NCBI GenBank assembly: GCA_943735955.1
Contig: OX030957.1
Coordinates: forward strand, 5,555,301-5,619,300
Length of the DNA: 64,000 nt
From: Piscicola geometra
Lineage: Eukaryota > Annelida > Clitellata > Hirudinida > Piscicolidae
Direction of reading: 5' to 3'
The stretch's first letter is position 1; each line of letters opens with the position of its first letter. Position numbers and translations under genes: made by a program. Shown here one piece after another: positions 1 to 32,440 of this stretch. The notes under the pieces are model-generated. The model made no database searches, was not told where the DNA came from, and saw only the letters and a program-made list of their open reading frames with translations.

Positions 1-47
<47 letters not shown>
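1..47 (+). repeat. (GATA)n microsatellite
   Basis: Perfect tetranucleotide repeat at the window start. It lies just upstream of the first visible CAD exon and so is presumably intronic. Confidence 0.95.
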
Positions 48-48
<1 letters not shown>

Positions 49-70
49 GAGTATTGTACACCCACCACAG

Positions 71-10500
<10,430 letters not shown>

Positions 10501-11275
10501 CCAGAAGGACCTCTTGTGTGGCGCCGCGGAGTTTTTTTTTCATGGAAATTTTTAAAGCTTTTTTCTTAGCGCGTCTTGGTTTTTATTGGGGATTACTTGA
10601 GATTGTGAGATAGGTGGTTGTTGTGGTGGTTTTATGGGTGTTTTTTGTAGCTGATTGCGTTAATAAAGGTTTCAAATTGAATACATTTGTTGCGTCGTGA
10701 GTGCCTGGATAGGATGGTGGATGGATGCATTGCTGGTGACATTGACGTTGACACTTGCTGTGTGTGTTCGTATCAGACGTTCATCCTAGTAAGACCATCC
10801 CGCTAAGTTAAACCTTGTGTTCGTTTATCTTCACTGATTCCATTGCGTTACAAATACTCTGGTAGACTTACTTTTAAACGTATCAGTTAGCGTCTTTAAA
10901 TAGATTTTCAAGAGCTTGCCATTATACAAAAAGCGCATATATATTCCTACTTAGAGCCGTTTTGGTTTTAAATACAATGTCTTATGAAGTTTTTAAAATT
11001 TCTATTTAACCTTTTCTGTATCATTCATTGTTTGTCAATTTCATATTCAGAATTCACAAAAGTAATGGTCCAACTTTTATAAAGATTTTTCATTTTTTCC
11101 GTGATCATTTCATTTTTTTTCATGATTTTACAAATAAATATTTGGTATTTTTGTCTACTTTTAGTTCTTTCGAAGCAAATGACAAAATTGAATTCTGGTG
11201 TTGTCTATGACATTTTTTAAGGTATCGGAAAAATTCTAAATATTAATTTAATAAAAAATAGAATCAATTTTCATC
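10501..11275. other. Intergenic: CAD 3' UTR and upstream region of the receptor gene
   Basis: After the CAD poly(A) signal the sequence becomes AT-rich, with no coding segment I could support. A short ORF at 11028-11210 has no recognisable features. The promoter of the CD36-like gene should lie here, but no clear TATA box was identified. Confidence 0.6.
10662..10667 (+). terminator. Poly(A) signal of CAD
   Basis: AATAAA about 160 bases after the CAD stop codon. It is the first canonical hexamer downstream on this strand. Confidence 0.7.
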
Positions 11276-14200
11276 ATGAAATTGAAAATCCGATTTCCGT
11301 TTGTGTGTTACTGGGCAATAGGATTGCTCTTCTTCGTCTCTGGAGCTTTTCTTCTCTTCGCGCAGTCATTCATGAAGGGAAAGATAATTGAGGTGGTTTG
11401 ATTGTGCAGACGAATCGTTATTTTTTACTTTTAAATCTTGTCCTAAAGTGGTTTTTTACCTCACTAACATAGTGTCTCTATAATATACTCAGTTCAGTAA
11501 TTACTTACATGCATTTAACCCTCTTCTCAATCAGGAAATTTAAAATGTATTTTTTAAAATTTATTTAACAGCTGACTCGTTTGGTGAATGGAACGCAGGG
11601 CTTTGACAACTGGCTCAATCCCAAAGCGCCTCTCACCATGAACTTCTACTTCTTCAACATCACCAACCTCCAGCAGTTCCTAGACGGAGGCACGCCAAAC
11701 GTGGTGGAAGTTGGTCCTTATGTCTATAGGTATGTGTTTACACATATTTACTAAATATTTTTAAATAATTTAGTTTTTTTTAATGAATATTTAATACTGT
11801 TTTGAAATAATTTTTCCATTTTTTTTTAAATTCTTTATTTTAATTACTAAATCCTCACTAAAAAATTTCCATCAAACATTGTCATTGAAAACCCTTCATC
11901 TACTGCTATTCCCCAACCTGACCACCCCCTCCTTCCCCCTCTCTCCATAAACCACACAAGAGATTCAAGGGACAGAAGGGTGGAGTATACGAGGGATGGA
12001 GTGATCGGAATCAGAGACGCCAAGTTCTACCACTTTGATTCGTCTAATGGCCTCTCAGAAGACGATCTACTCACTTCCCTGAACCTCCCGATGATGGTTT
12101 CTAACTTCTTTTGCCCTAGCACCACTTCAGTTATATGGTGGTCTCTGTCGCTTTAGAACTGCTCAAGTTATGCTTTTTTGGTGGGGTTGTTAGGGTTTTA
12201 TTTTTTGCTCTGCCAATAATTTTATTTTCACCAGCAATCACTTAACAATTATCCGCAAAGAGATTAACCATCTTCACTCAATCTTCTTCACTTAATCTTC
12301 TCCACTTAATCATCTCCACTTAATCATCTTTACATAATCATCCACTTTAATCAATTTATTCTTTCACATAATCACTCACTCTAATCAATTCATTTTCTCA
12401 CATCCAAATCAAATCCTCAAATCCACCCACCTCAAGATCATAGCACGTATGTTGGACGAAAGACTACCCCCGTGGTTGGTAGAGGGGGTGGCTTTGTTGC
12501 TGGAGGGGCAACCATTGATGCTGAGGCTGAGTGTTAAGCAGGTTGTATGCAGGAAGGGGGAGTGGGTGGATGGGTGGAAAGGGAGGGGTTGTGGTGGTGG
12601 TAGTGTTAAGCAGGTTGTATGGGGGAGGGAAGGGGTGGATGAGTGGAAAGAGAGGGGGGAGGATTGTGGGTGTGGTGGGTTAATAATGATTTGAGAAAGG
12701 GATGTAGTGGTTTTGTGGGGGTTGTTATCTAGTTCTTAATTAGATGGTAATGATTAGTTAGTTTTAAAATGTATAATTTAAAAATATTTCTTAAAATTGA
12801 GTGTGGTGGTTGGTAATAGTTTGAGAGAGGGAGGGAGTGTTAGTTGAGGGGGGGGGGGTTTGGATGGTAATGATTTAATGAAGAGTTAATCAGTCGAAAA
12901 AATGGAAAATAAAGATTATTCATTTTAATATCTGAAATTATAATGACCTTTAAAAAATCTATAAAACTATATTCTGCAGATTAATTCGTTTAAAAGCTAA
13001 AAATTGAAAATCTATTTATTTTAATATCTGAAATAATATACTAATTATAAGTTAAATAATAAAATAATAATAACTCAAATAATAAAATAACATTAACTTA
13101 AATATCAAAAAAATAGTTAATTAAATAGTTAAAACTTTTATTTTGCCAGTTGTTATGGGGGTACAACGCCAGTTTGTTTGAGACGATAAACCGGGAGCTG
13201 CACAAACTGCACCTCCCACCTATCGACTTTCCGCAGTTCGGTCTGTTCTCCCAGGTGGGTGTGGGGGTGGTGGTGGTGGTGGTGATTGGGGGTCGTTGTT
13301 TTTTGGTCATTGTATCAATGTTGGTTTCCTTTCTTTATTGGAATAGTTATTCAAAATTAATATTTCCATCACTGCACCTCCAGCCACCCACCCACCAACC
13401 CAGCCACCCACTCATCCATCCACCCACCCACCAACCCAGCCACCCACTCATCCATCCACCCACCCACCAACCCACCCACCCATCCACCCACCCAGCCATC
13501 CATCCACTCACCCAGCTATCCATCCACCTGCTCATCCACCCAGCCACCCACCCATCCACCAACCAACCCACCCACCTACCCATCCACCCACCTAGCAAGG
13601 GGCCAATGGTTCGTATGGAGACCTGCTGGAGATCCTGGATGGCAGGGTGGGTGTCGAGGAGGTGGGAAGGGTCAGCAGGTGGAATGCTAAAAGGTTGGGT
13701 GCCCTTTTGTCTTTTATATTTTCGATTAGGGGCTTTTTAACTAATAATATTGATTAAATATTAGTAATTAATTAATACATATTTTTTATGAATATTCAAT
13801 TTGTTATATACATCTAGTTTTCTTGTTTTATAACAAAAATATTCCTATAATAAATCGACATTCGCTCTTAATTTGCCATCAACAACTACAACAACAGCAA
13901 ACTTCCATTCTGGTCTGGCGACTACTGCAACGACATCAGAGGCACTGGTAAGGAAGGCTTCGTTTATTTTCTCATCTCATCCACTCACTCCAACTAGCCA
14001 CACGAGTTTCCCTTACAACATGTGACACTTCTTCGACGGAACTTTATCGGTTACGTCTCGTTGACTTTTTTCAGCGTGTGACACTCTTTGGCGGGCCTGT
14101 CTCGCATACGTCTCGATGAATTTAAACTTCATTCAACGCCTGCTCATATAGTTTCTTCGTCGTGTTCTTGAGGAAAATGAAGTTACTGACTTTTCACCGG

Positions 14201-17200
14201 CGTCCGCTCGATGATGATAATGATGATGATGTTTCATTATGATTCTTTCCCTTACGCGTCATTATCTCATTAACTACCACTCCATAACCATCCACCATCC
14301 CTTCATCATCCACCCATCATCCCTTCATCATCCACCTACCATCCCTTCATCATCCACCCACCATCCCTTCATCATCCACACCCACCATCCCTTCATCATT
14401 CACCCACCTACCAACAAAACCCGACCTGACAGACGGCTCCCTCTTTCATCCCTTCATCACTCCATCCCTCAATCTCTCCATCTTCAGCACCGACATTTGT
14501 CGCTCCCTCGACATGCAATACATCGAATCGACGCCCGTGCACTCCATCGCCACCCACCTCTTCAGCATCGACCCTCAAGCATTCCTCTCCTTCAACTCCA
14601 TCCCATCCAACGAGTGCTTTTGTGTGCCCAACAAGCTCAAGGTGGTGCTGCTGCTGGTGCTCTTGCTTCATTAATTTATTTTTTAATTATTTAATTTTTA
14701 TTATGTATCTATAAAAAAGATTCTATAAATTATATTGTATCTTTATTATATTTTGTATCTTTATTATATTTTGTATCTTTATTATATTTTGTATCTTTAT
14801 TATATTTTGTATCTTTATTATATTTTGTATCTTTATTATATTTTGTATCTTTATTATATTTTGTATCTTTAATATATTTTTTTTAAAATTATATTTTGTA
14901 TCTTTATTATATTTTGTATCTTTATTATATTTTGTATCTTTATTATATATTGTATCTTTATTATATTTGGTATCTTTATTATATTTTGTATCTTTATTAT
15001 ATGTTGTATCTTTATTATATGTTGTATCTTTATTATATTTTGTATCTCTATTATATTTTGTATCTCTATTATATTTTGTATCTTTATTATATTTTGTATC
15101 TTTATTATTATTTGTATCTTTATAATCTATTGTATCTTTATAATATATTGTATCTTTATAGTATATTGTATCTTTATATTATATTGTGTCTATATAATAT
15201 ATTGTATCTATATAATATAATGTATCTTTTGTATAATATATAATATAATGTATCTTTTGTATAATATATAATATAATGTTTCTTTTGTATAATATATAAT
15301 ATAATGTATCTTTTGTATAATATATAATATAATGTATCTTTTGTATAATATATAATATAATGTATCTTTTGTATAATATATAATATAATGTATCTTTTGT
15401 ATAATATATAATATAATGTATCTTTTGTATAATATATAATATAATGTATCTTTTGTATAATATATAATATAATGTATCTTTTGTATAATATATAATATAA
15501 TGTATCTTTTGTATAATATATAATATAATGTATCTTTTGTATAATATAATATAATGTATCTTTTGTATAATATATTATATAATGTATCTTTTGTATAATA
15601 TATTATATAATGTATCTTTTTTATAATATATTATATAATTTATCTTTTTTATAATATATTATATAATTTATCTTTTGTATAATATATAATATGTATTTTT
15701 TGCATAATATATTATATAATGTATCTTTTGTATAATATATTATATAATGTATCTTTTGTATAATATATTATATAATGTATCTTTTGTATAATATATTATA
15801 TAATGTATCTTTTGTATAATATATTATATAATGTATCTTTTGTATAATATATTATATAATGTATCTTTTGTATAATATATTATATAATGTATCTTTTGTA
15901 TAATATATTATATAATGTATCTTTTGTATAATATATTATATAATGTATCTTTTGTATAATATATAATATAATGTATCTTTAGTATAATATATAATATAAT
16001 GTATCTTTAGTATAATATATAATATAATGTATCTTTTGTATAATATATAATATAATGTATCTTTTGTATAATATATAATATAATGTATCTTTTGTATAAT
16101 AGATAATATTTTGTATTTATATACTCTGTTTCTCCCATACACTGTAATAAATATATTCTTTTATAACATCTCCGACTCTCTTTCAAATGCATTATATTAA
16201 TAAAATGAAGAACAAAAATTATTATTATTAATATTATTATAAGATTAATTATTGATTCTCCTTGCACCACGACCACCTTCGACAGTGTCTCAAGTCAGGT
16301 GTCATGGACGTGAGCGCCTGCAAAAGTGCGTTGTTGTTGTGCATTTAACCATTGAACTAACCATAGTAATCAAAACTGCACCACCATCAAACCAACCAAC
16401 CAACAAACCAAACCATCATCAAACTAACCAACTACACGACGACCAAACCAACTACACGACGACCAAACCAACTACACGACGACCAAACCAACTACACGAC
16501 GACCAAACCAACTACACGACGACCAAACCAACTACACGACGACCAAACCAACTACACCACCATCTAACCAGCCACACCACCATCTAACCAGCCACACCAC
16601 CATCCAGCCAACCAACCACCATCAACCAACCAACCACACCACCATTACACCATGGCCACACCACCATCCATCCAACTAACCACCTTTACACCACGACCAC
16701 ACACACACAACGCACACACATACACACACACACACACACACACTTAACGACAGACACACACACACACACACAAACACACTTAACGACTGACACACACACA
16801 CACACAAACACACTTAATGACAGATGGCGCCCCCATAGTGGTCTCCCTACCCCACTTCCTTCACGCCGACGAACAATACACGCGTGACGTCACTGGCACC
16901 CGTCCATCCATCCTCCACCACCGAACCAACCTCTTTATCGAACCCGTTGGTGATAGGAATAGTTTTTGATGGTTGTGGTGCTGATGGTAGTAATTGTTTT
17001 TGATGGTTGTGGTGGTGATGGTAATATTAGTTTTTGATGGTTGTGGTGAAGGTAATAGTTTTTGGTGGTTATGCTAATGGTAATAGTTTTTGATTATTGT
17101 TGTGATAGTAACACTTTTTTGAGGCAAAGATGATTCAGCAGTTTTAACTAGCTATACCTTTGAGAATATAAATGCACTTTAGTGTGAGGGTTTTCTTAGT

Positions 17201-20200
17201 TTTTATTATTTTATTAATATATATCATTTATTCTGATTATTATTATTATTATATTTTCATATTATTTATCATTATCATTATTATTATTAGTATCATTAGT
17301 ATCATTATTATTATTATTAGTATCATTATTATTATTATTAGTATCATTATTATTATTATTAGTATCATTATTATTATTATTAGTATCATTATTATTATTA
17401 TTAGTATCATTATTATTATTATTAGTATCATTATTATTATTATTAGTATCATTATTATTATTATTAGTATCATTATTATTATTATTAGTATCATTATTAT
17501 TATTATTAGTATCATTATTATTATTATTAGTATCATTATTATTATTATTAGTATCATTATTATTATTATTAGTATCATTAGTATCATTATTATTATTATT
17601 AGTATCATTATTATTATTATTAGTATCATTATTATTATTATTAGTATCATTATTATTATTATTAGTATCATTATTATTATTATTAGTATCATTATTATTA
17701 TTATTAGTATCATTAGTATCATTATTATTATTATTAGTATCATTATTATTATTATTAGTATCATTATTATTATTATTAGTCTCATTATTATTATTATTAG
17801 TATCATTATTATTATTATTAGTATCATTATTATTATTATTAGTATCATTATTATTATTATTAGTATCATTATTATTATTATTAGTATCATTAGTATCATT
17901 ATTATTATTATTAGTATCATTATTATTATTATTAGTATCATTATTATTATTATTAGTATCATTATTATTATTATTAGTATCATTATTATTATTATTAGTA
18001 TCATTATTATTATTATTAGTATCATTATTATTATTATTAGTATCATTATTATTATTATTAGTATCATTATTATTATTATTAGTATCATTATTATTATTAG
18101 TATCATTATTATTATTATTAGTATCATTATTATTATTATTAGTATCATTATTATTATTATTAGTATCATTATTATTATTATTAGTATCATTATTATTATT
18201 ATTAGTATCATTATTATTATTATTAGTATCATTATTATTATTATTAGTATCATTATTATTATTATTAGTATCATTATTATTATTATTAGTATCATTAGTA
18301 TCATTATTATTATTATTAGTATCATTATTATTATTATTAGTATCATTATTATTATTATTAGTATCATTAGTATCATTATTATTATTATTAGTATCATTAG
18401 TATCATTATTATTATTATTAGTATCATTATTATTATTATTAGTATCATTATTATTATTATTAGTATCATTATTATTATTATTAGTATCATTATTATTATT
18501 ATTAGTATCATTATTATTATTATTAGTATCATTATTATTATTATTAGTATCATTATTATTATTATTAGTATCATTAGTATCATTATTATTATTATTAGTA
18601 TCATTATTATTATTATTAGTATCATTATTATTATCATTAGTATCATTATTATTATTATTAGTATCATTAGTATCATTATTATTATTATTAGTATCATTAT
18701 TATTATTATTAGTATCATTATTATTATTATTAGTATCATTATTATTATTATTAGTATCATTATTATTATTATTAGTATCATTATTATTATTATTAGTATC
18801 ATTAGTATCCTTATTATTATTATTAGTATCATTATTATTATTATTAGTATCATTATTATTATTATTAGTATCATTATTATTATTATTAGTATCATTATTA
18901 TTATTATTAGTATCATTATTATTATTATTAGTATCATTATTATTATTATTAGTATCATTATTATTATTATTAGTATCATTATTATTATTATTAGTATCAT
19001 TATTATTATTATTAGTATCATTATTATTATTATTAGTATCATTATTATTATTATTAGTATCATTATTATTATTAGTAGTAGTAGTAGTATCATCATTATC
19101 ATCATCACAGAACACAGGCATCGTGTTGAAGGCGCAGAAGAGGCTGCAGATCAACTTCTTGCTCGAGAACTACCCCCTCTTCAAGTGCCACTCCCTCTCC
19201 TATATTATAATTATAATTATAAATTATATTTATGATTATGAATTATATTTATGATTATGAATTATATTTATGGTTATTAATTATATTTATGATTGTTAAT
19301 TATATTTATGATTATTAATTATATTTATGAATATTAATTATATTTATGATTATTAATTATATTTATGATTATTAATTATATTTATGATTATTAATTATAT
19401 TTATGATTATTAATTATATTTATGATTATTAATTATATTTATGATTATAAATTATATTTATGATTATTAATTATATTTATGATTATGAAATATATTTATG
19501 ATTATTAATTATATTCATGAAAATAAATTATATTTATGATTATTAATTATGTTTATGATTATTAATTATATTTATGATTATAAATTATATTTATGATTAT
19601 AAATTATATTTATGATTATAAATTATATTTATGATTATAAATTATATTTATGATTATTAATTATATTTATGATTATGAAATATATTTATGATTATTAATT
19701 ATATTCATGAAAATAAATTATATTTATGATTATTAATTATGTTTATGATTATTAATTATATTTATGATTATTAATTATATTTATGATTATAAATTATATT
19801 TATGATTATAAATTATATTTATGATTATAAATTATATTTATGATTATTAATTATATTTATGATTATTAATTATATTTATGATTATTATTTTTATTTATTA
19901 TTATTAATTATATTTATGATTATGAATTATATTTATGATTATTAATTATATTTATGATTATTAATTATATTTATGATTATTAATTATATTTATGATTATT
20001 AATTATATTTATGATTATTAATTATATTCATGAATATGAATTATATTTATGATATTAATTATATTTATGATTATTAATTATATTTATGCATATTAATTGT
20101 ATTTATGTTTATTAATTATCTTTATGATTATTAATTATATTTTTGATTATGAATATTATTTACGATTATGAATATTATTTACGATTATGAATATTATTTA

Positions 20201-20923
20201 TGATTATTAATTATATTTATGATTATGAATTATATTTATGATTATAAATTATATTTATGATTATTAATTATAATTAGAATCGTTGCATTTTTAATTTTTA
20301 TAATACGTAGTTGTTATTATTATTATTACTATTATTTACAGTTCATCATTATTATAATATTTTTCATGGTCTGTATTACTCACAGCCTGACAGACGCAGG
20401 CCATGTTACAATGGTTCTGAGAACCATGGTTCTTATGCGCCAGAGGCTTTTCCAAGCTTTTCATTATCATTTTGATGTTTTTCATCATCATCTTGAGTTT
20501 ATTATGTTCTTATTTACTATTTTTGTTGTTTTTTATTATTCAGTATTAATTTCTTTAAATACTATTATTAAAAACCCCATCATCATCATCATCATCACTC
20601 ACCTCAGGGCATCTCAACATATAAAGGCTCCCATAGTTTATCCTGTATTATGGCTGGAGGAGGTTGGTGCTGATGATGATGTTGATTTTGATGACGATGA
20701 TGATGATGATGATTATAACGATTTTAGTGGTTATGATGATGATCGTTGGATACAGGCGGGCAGTATAGGAAGTGATGACGCGGCCCAATTCCATAGTCAG
20801 GTGACCTCAAAAGTGAACTTATTAAACGCCCTGATTGGTGCAATGGTGGCGATTGGAATCTGCGCATGCGTCGCCATGCTTGTGCAGGGAGGGTTTGGCT
20901 TTGTGAGGCTTGTGTTGATGTGA
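11276..20923 (+). CDS. CD36-family scavenger receptor (class B / LIMP-2-like)
   Basis: 13 exons, 478 residues, the usual length of CD36 and LIMP-2: 11276-11392, 11572-11729, 11961-12096, 12437-12541, 13150-13254, 13596-13693, 13898-13947, 14433-14641, 16286-16325, 16824-16945, 19111-19184, 20608-20662, 20756-20923. Phases agree throughout. There is an N-terminal membrane anchor (about residues 8-32), then a large lumenal/extracellular domain with [29 protein letters not shown], the ECFC and CLKSGV..ACK cysteines, [19 protein letters not shown] and YPVLWLEE. A second membrane helix lies near the C-terminus, followed by a tail of only a few residues. Sequons NGT, NIT, NAS and NLS are visible. 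Family members bind lipids or lipoproteins at the plasma membrane, or sort enzymes to lysosomes. The short tail shows no clear dileucine lysosomal signal. A GTGAGG at 20902 could be a donor giving another tail, so the C-terminus is less certain. CD36, SCARB1 and SCARB2 cannot be separated with confidence here. Confidence 0.93.
13375..13595 (+). repeat. ccacccac/catccatc minisatellite in the CD36-like gene
   Basis: Pyrimidine/A-rich units (ccacccaccaacccag and variants) fill the end of the intron and run into the acceptor at 13595. They may serve as an extended pyrimidine tract. Confidence 0.85.
14725..15230 (+). repeat. 18-bp AT-rich minisatellite (tttattatattttgtatc)
   Basis: Units of tttattatattttgtatc repeat about 25 times with point variants, inside the intron between 14641 and 16286. 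Confidence 0.9.
15231..16110 (+). repeat. 28-bp AT-rich minisatellite (gtataatatataatataatg + tatctttt)
   Basis: About 30 units carry two alternating variants, ataatataatg and attatataatg, arranged in blocks. It follows the 18-bp array directly, and the shared gtatcttt core suggests one arose from the other. Confidence 0.9.
16433..16560 (+). repeat. 20-bp minisatellite (actacacgacgaccaaacca)
   Basis: Six near-perfect copies in the intron between 16325 and 16824, followed by diverged accaccat units and then (CA)n up to the acceptor. Confidence 0.9.
17270..19080 (+). repeat. 21-bp minisatellite of ATT triplets (agtatcattattattattatt)
   Basis: About 85 units fill 1.8 kb of the intron between 16945 and 19111, with short 9-base insertions (agtatcatt) at irregular places. 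The unit length is divisible by three, so ORFs of over 600 codons exist on both strands. They encode only Ile/Ser, Met/Ile/Leu or Asn/Asp/Thr runs and are not genes. Confidence 0.97.
19200..20270 (+). repeat. 19-bp AT-rich minisatellite (ttaattatatttatgatta)
   Basis: About 55 units with point variants and one internal duplicated block (19480-19560 resembles 19670-19750). It lies in the intron between 19184 and 20608. Confidence 0.92.
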
Positions 20924-20929
20924 TGTTGT

Positions 20930-21400
20930 GGTGTTTGGTGTTGTGGTGGGGTGATGTTGTGGTGTTGGGGTGTTTGATGTTGTGGTGTTTGATGTTGTGG
21001 TGTTTGATGTTGTGGTGTTTGATGTTGTGGTGTTTGATGTTGTGGTGGGGTGATGTTGTGGTGTTGGGGTGTTTGATGTTGTGGTGTTTGATGTTGTGGT
21101 GGGGTGATGTTGTGGTGTTGGGGTGTTGTGGTGTTGTGGTGTTGGGGTGGGGTGATGTTTGATGTTGTTGTTGTGGTGTTTGATGTTTGGTGTTTGGTGT
21201 TGTGGTGTTGGGGTAGGGTGATGTTTGATGTTGTTGTGGGGTGATTTTTGGTGTTGGGGTGGGGTGATATTTGATGTTGTGGTGTGGTGATGTTTTGTGT
21301 TGTGGTTGTGATGTTGTGTTTGATGTTGTTGTGGTGGTGTTGTGGTTGTGGTGTTGTGATGTTGTGTTTGATGTTGATGTGGAGTTTTTGTGATGTTTCT
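20930..21400 (+). repeat. G/T-rich tract (gatgttgtggtgttt units)
   Basis: Irregular units of gatgttgtggtgttt and ggggtgatgttgtggtg follow the stop codon of the CD36-like gene, so they may be transcribed as 3' UTR. Confidence 0.85.
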
Positions 21401-21489
21401 GGGATGTAATGGTGTTAAAGTATTATTTATCTAGCGGTGCCTCAGTGTTTTCTTTCACGTATTTGTAACCTATTTTAATATTTCCGTTT

Positions 21490-21495
21490 AATAAA
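21490..21495 (+). terminator. Poly(A) signal of the CD36-like gene
   Basis: AATAAA about 570 bases after the stop codon at 20923, following a long G/T-rich 3' UTR or flank. Confidence 0.55.
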
Positions 21496-22336
21496 ACTTC
21501 TTGCGAAACTGTGATAATAGTAGCAGAGTTTTAAAGCATGCCATGTTTGAATATGATTTTACTTTTATCATTTAAACTTTAATACTCATAATTTAGTTAA
21601 ATGCTTTTAATGATCTTTATTTTCAAGCCTTATTTGAGTTGATGGTTAAAGCAACATAAATCTTTATGTTCATAACATGCCCTATGAACTGCCTGGAAAC
21701 TAAATGACTTTTTTAATTTAAATACAAATTTATTTTCTTAGTTTTTGCATTTGCGAAGTGAATGTTTATATTTTTTTGTCCACTCGAGTTTTTTTGTAGA
21801 CTTTTGTTACTGATTCCATGATTGCTTAATTGTAAATTGGCCAAATATATTTGATTAATGAATCATTTTGGTTTTTTATTTTGAAGGAATAAAAAAATAG
21901 CCTAGTAATATTAAGAAGATATGTAAACCTAGCTCAATAATTGACTTTGCAACCACACAAATTTTAAATAATTTAATTTTTGGATTGTAAAACGTTTTTT
22001 GAATGCATTTGAACAATTCTCAGAATAATTTCAAAACTTTTCTAAATAAGTTCAATTATGTATTAAAAATAAAATAAAATAAAAGATTATTTGAATACTT
22101 TTATTTTAATAAAAAAATTAATAAAATGAATTAATAGAATAAAAGATATTGTAAACACTTTTATTTTAATAAAAAGCTTTAATTTCCATAATTAACACCT
22201 CATACCTATTTAAAAAGACTAATTAGGCGCTTTAACAAGTAAAAATAAAAACCAAAGTTGTATTCATATATATAAATGCCTCAAAGTTTGGTTTTCGTCG
22301 CTCTGATGTTTATTTCTGCTATTTTTTTAATTAAAG
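21496..22336. other. AT-rich intergenic spacer
   Basis: No coding segment, RNA gene or tandem array seen. Homopolymeric A/T stretches dominate. The promoter of the EPB41L5-like gene should be in the right-hand part. Confidence 0.6.
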
Positions 22337-30743
<8,407 letters not shown>

Positions 30744-32160
30744 ATTCACTCTCATATGTACTCTCTCATATGTACTCTCTCATATGTACTCTCTCATATG
30801 TACTCTCTCATATCTACTCTCTCATATGTACTCTCTCATATGTACTCTCTCATATGTACTCTCTCATATGTACTCTCTCATATGTACTCTCTCATATGTA
30901 CTCTCTCATATGTACTCTCTCATATGTACTCTCTCATATGTACTCTCTCATATGTACTCTCTCATATGTACTCTCTCATGTGTACTCTCTCATATGTACT
31001 CTCTCATATGTACTCTCTCATATGTACTCTCTCATATGTACTCTCTCATATGTACTCTCTCATATGTACTCTCTCATATGTACTCTCTCATATGTACTCT
31101 CTCATATGTACTCTCTCATATGTACTCTCTCATATGTACTCTCTCATATGTACTCTCTCATATGTACTCTCTCATATGTACTCTCTCATATGTACTCTCT
31201 CATATGTACTCTCTCATATGTACTCTCTCATATGTACTCTCTCATATGTACTCTCTCATATGTACTCTCTCATATGTACTCTCTCATATGTACTCTCTCA
31301 TATGTACTCTCTCATATGTACTCTCTCATATGTACTCTCTCATATGTACTCTCTCATATGTACTCTCTCATATGTACTCTCTCATATGTACTCTCTCATA
31401 TGTACTCTCTCATATGTACTCTCTCATATGTACTCTCTCATATGTACTCTCTCATATGTACTCTCTCATATGTACTCTCTCATATGTACTCTCTCATATG
31501 TACTCTCTCATATGTACTCTCTCATATGTACTCTCTCATATGTACTCTCTCATATGTACTCTCTCATATGTACTCTCTCATATGTACTCTCTCATATGTA
31601 CTCTCTCATATGTACTCTCTCATATGTACTCTCTCATATGTACTCTCTCATATCTACTCTCTCATATGTACTCTCTCATATGTACTCTCTCATATGTACT
31701 CTCTCATATGTACTCTCTCATATGTACTCTCTCATATGTACTCTCTCATATGTACTCTCTCATATGTACTCTCTCATATGTACTCTCTCATATGTACTCT
31801 CTCATATGTACTCTCTCATATGTACTCTCTCATATGTACTCTCTCATATGTACTCTCTCATATGTACTCTCTCATATGTACTCTCTCATATGTACTCTCT
31901 CATATGTACTCTCTCATATGTACTCTCTCATATGTACTCTCTCATATGTACTCTCTCATATGTACTCTCTCATATGTACTCTCTCATATGTACTCTCTCA
32001 TATGTACTCTCTCATATGTACTCTCTCATATGTACTCTCTCATATGTACTCTCTCATATGTACTCTCTCATATCTACTCTCTCATATGTACTCTCTCATA
32101 TGTACTCTCTCATATGTACTCTCTCATATGTACTCTCTCATATGTACTCTCTCATATCTA
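30744..32160 (+). repeat. 14-bp minisatellite (tatgtactctctca)
   Basis: About 100 almost identical copies over 1.4 kb, with rare single-base variants (tatctactct; tgtgtactct at about 30980). Fourteen is not a multiple of three and the unit has no stop in any plus frame, so three overlapping ORFs of over 450 codons result; these are artefacts. The array degenerates after 32160. Confidence 0.97.
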
Positions 32161-32250
32161 CTCTCATATTTCCTCTCATATCTACTCTTTCATATATACT
32201 TTTAATCTACTTTCTCATATATACTTTTTCATATCTCCTCTCATATCTAG

Positions 32251-32440
32251 TTACATGTGCCCCAAGGGCTGCATGGCCTATTTGGAGACCACATGCTGTT
32301 GTTTGCCAAAAAGAGATTACCTTGTCGAGAAGTGCTCGATTGCTGATGAAGAAGCTGAAGCTTGCTGCAGAGATGCATCCCTCTCACAGAATATTCGTCT
32401 GTGCTGCTTTCGTCTTCCCATCACGTGCCTTGACTCTCTT
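32251..32440 (+). CDS. Possible exon of a cysteine-rich protein
   Basis: After an acceptor-like tctcatatctag, one frame reads YMCPKGCMAYLETTCCCLPK and then EKCSIADEEAEACC and RLCCF, with about 11 Cys in 60 residues and normal-looking codon use. The frame has no clear donor or stop before 32700, and no upstream start or signal-peptide exon was found. It resembles small secreted disulfide-rich proteins, but I do not recognise a family and a chance ORF is possible. Confidence 0.28.

Noticed and set aside
17172..19235. ORFs of over 600 codons on both strands (Ile/Ser, Met/Ile/Leu and Asn/Asp/Thr repeats)
   Set aside because: They are translations of a 21-bp ATT-rich minisatellite inside an intron of the CD36-like gene. 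The unit is a multiple of three and stop-free in several frames.
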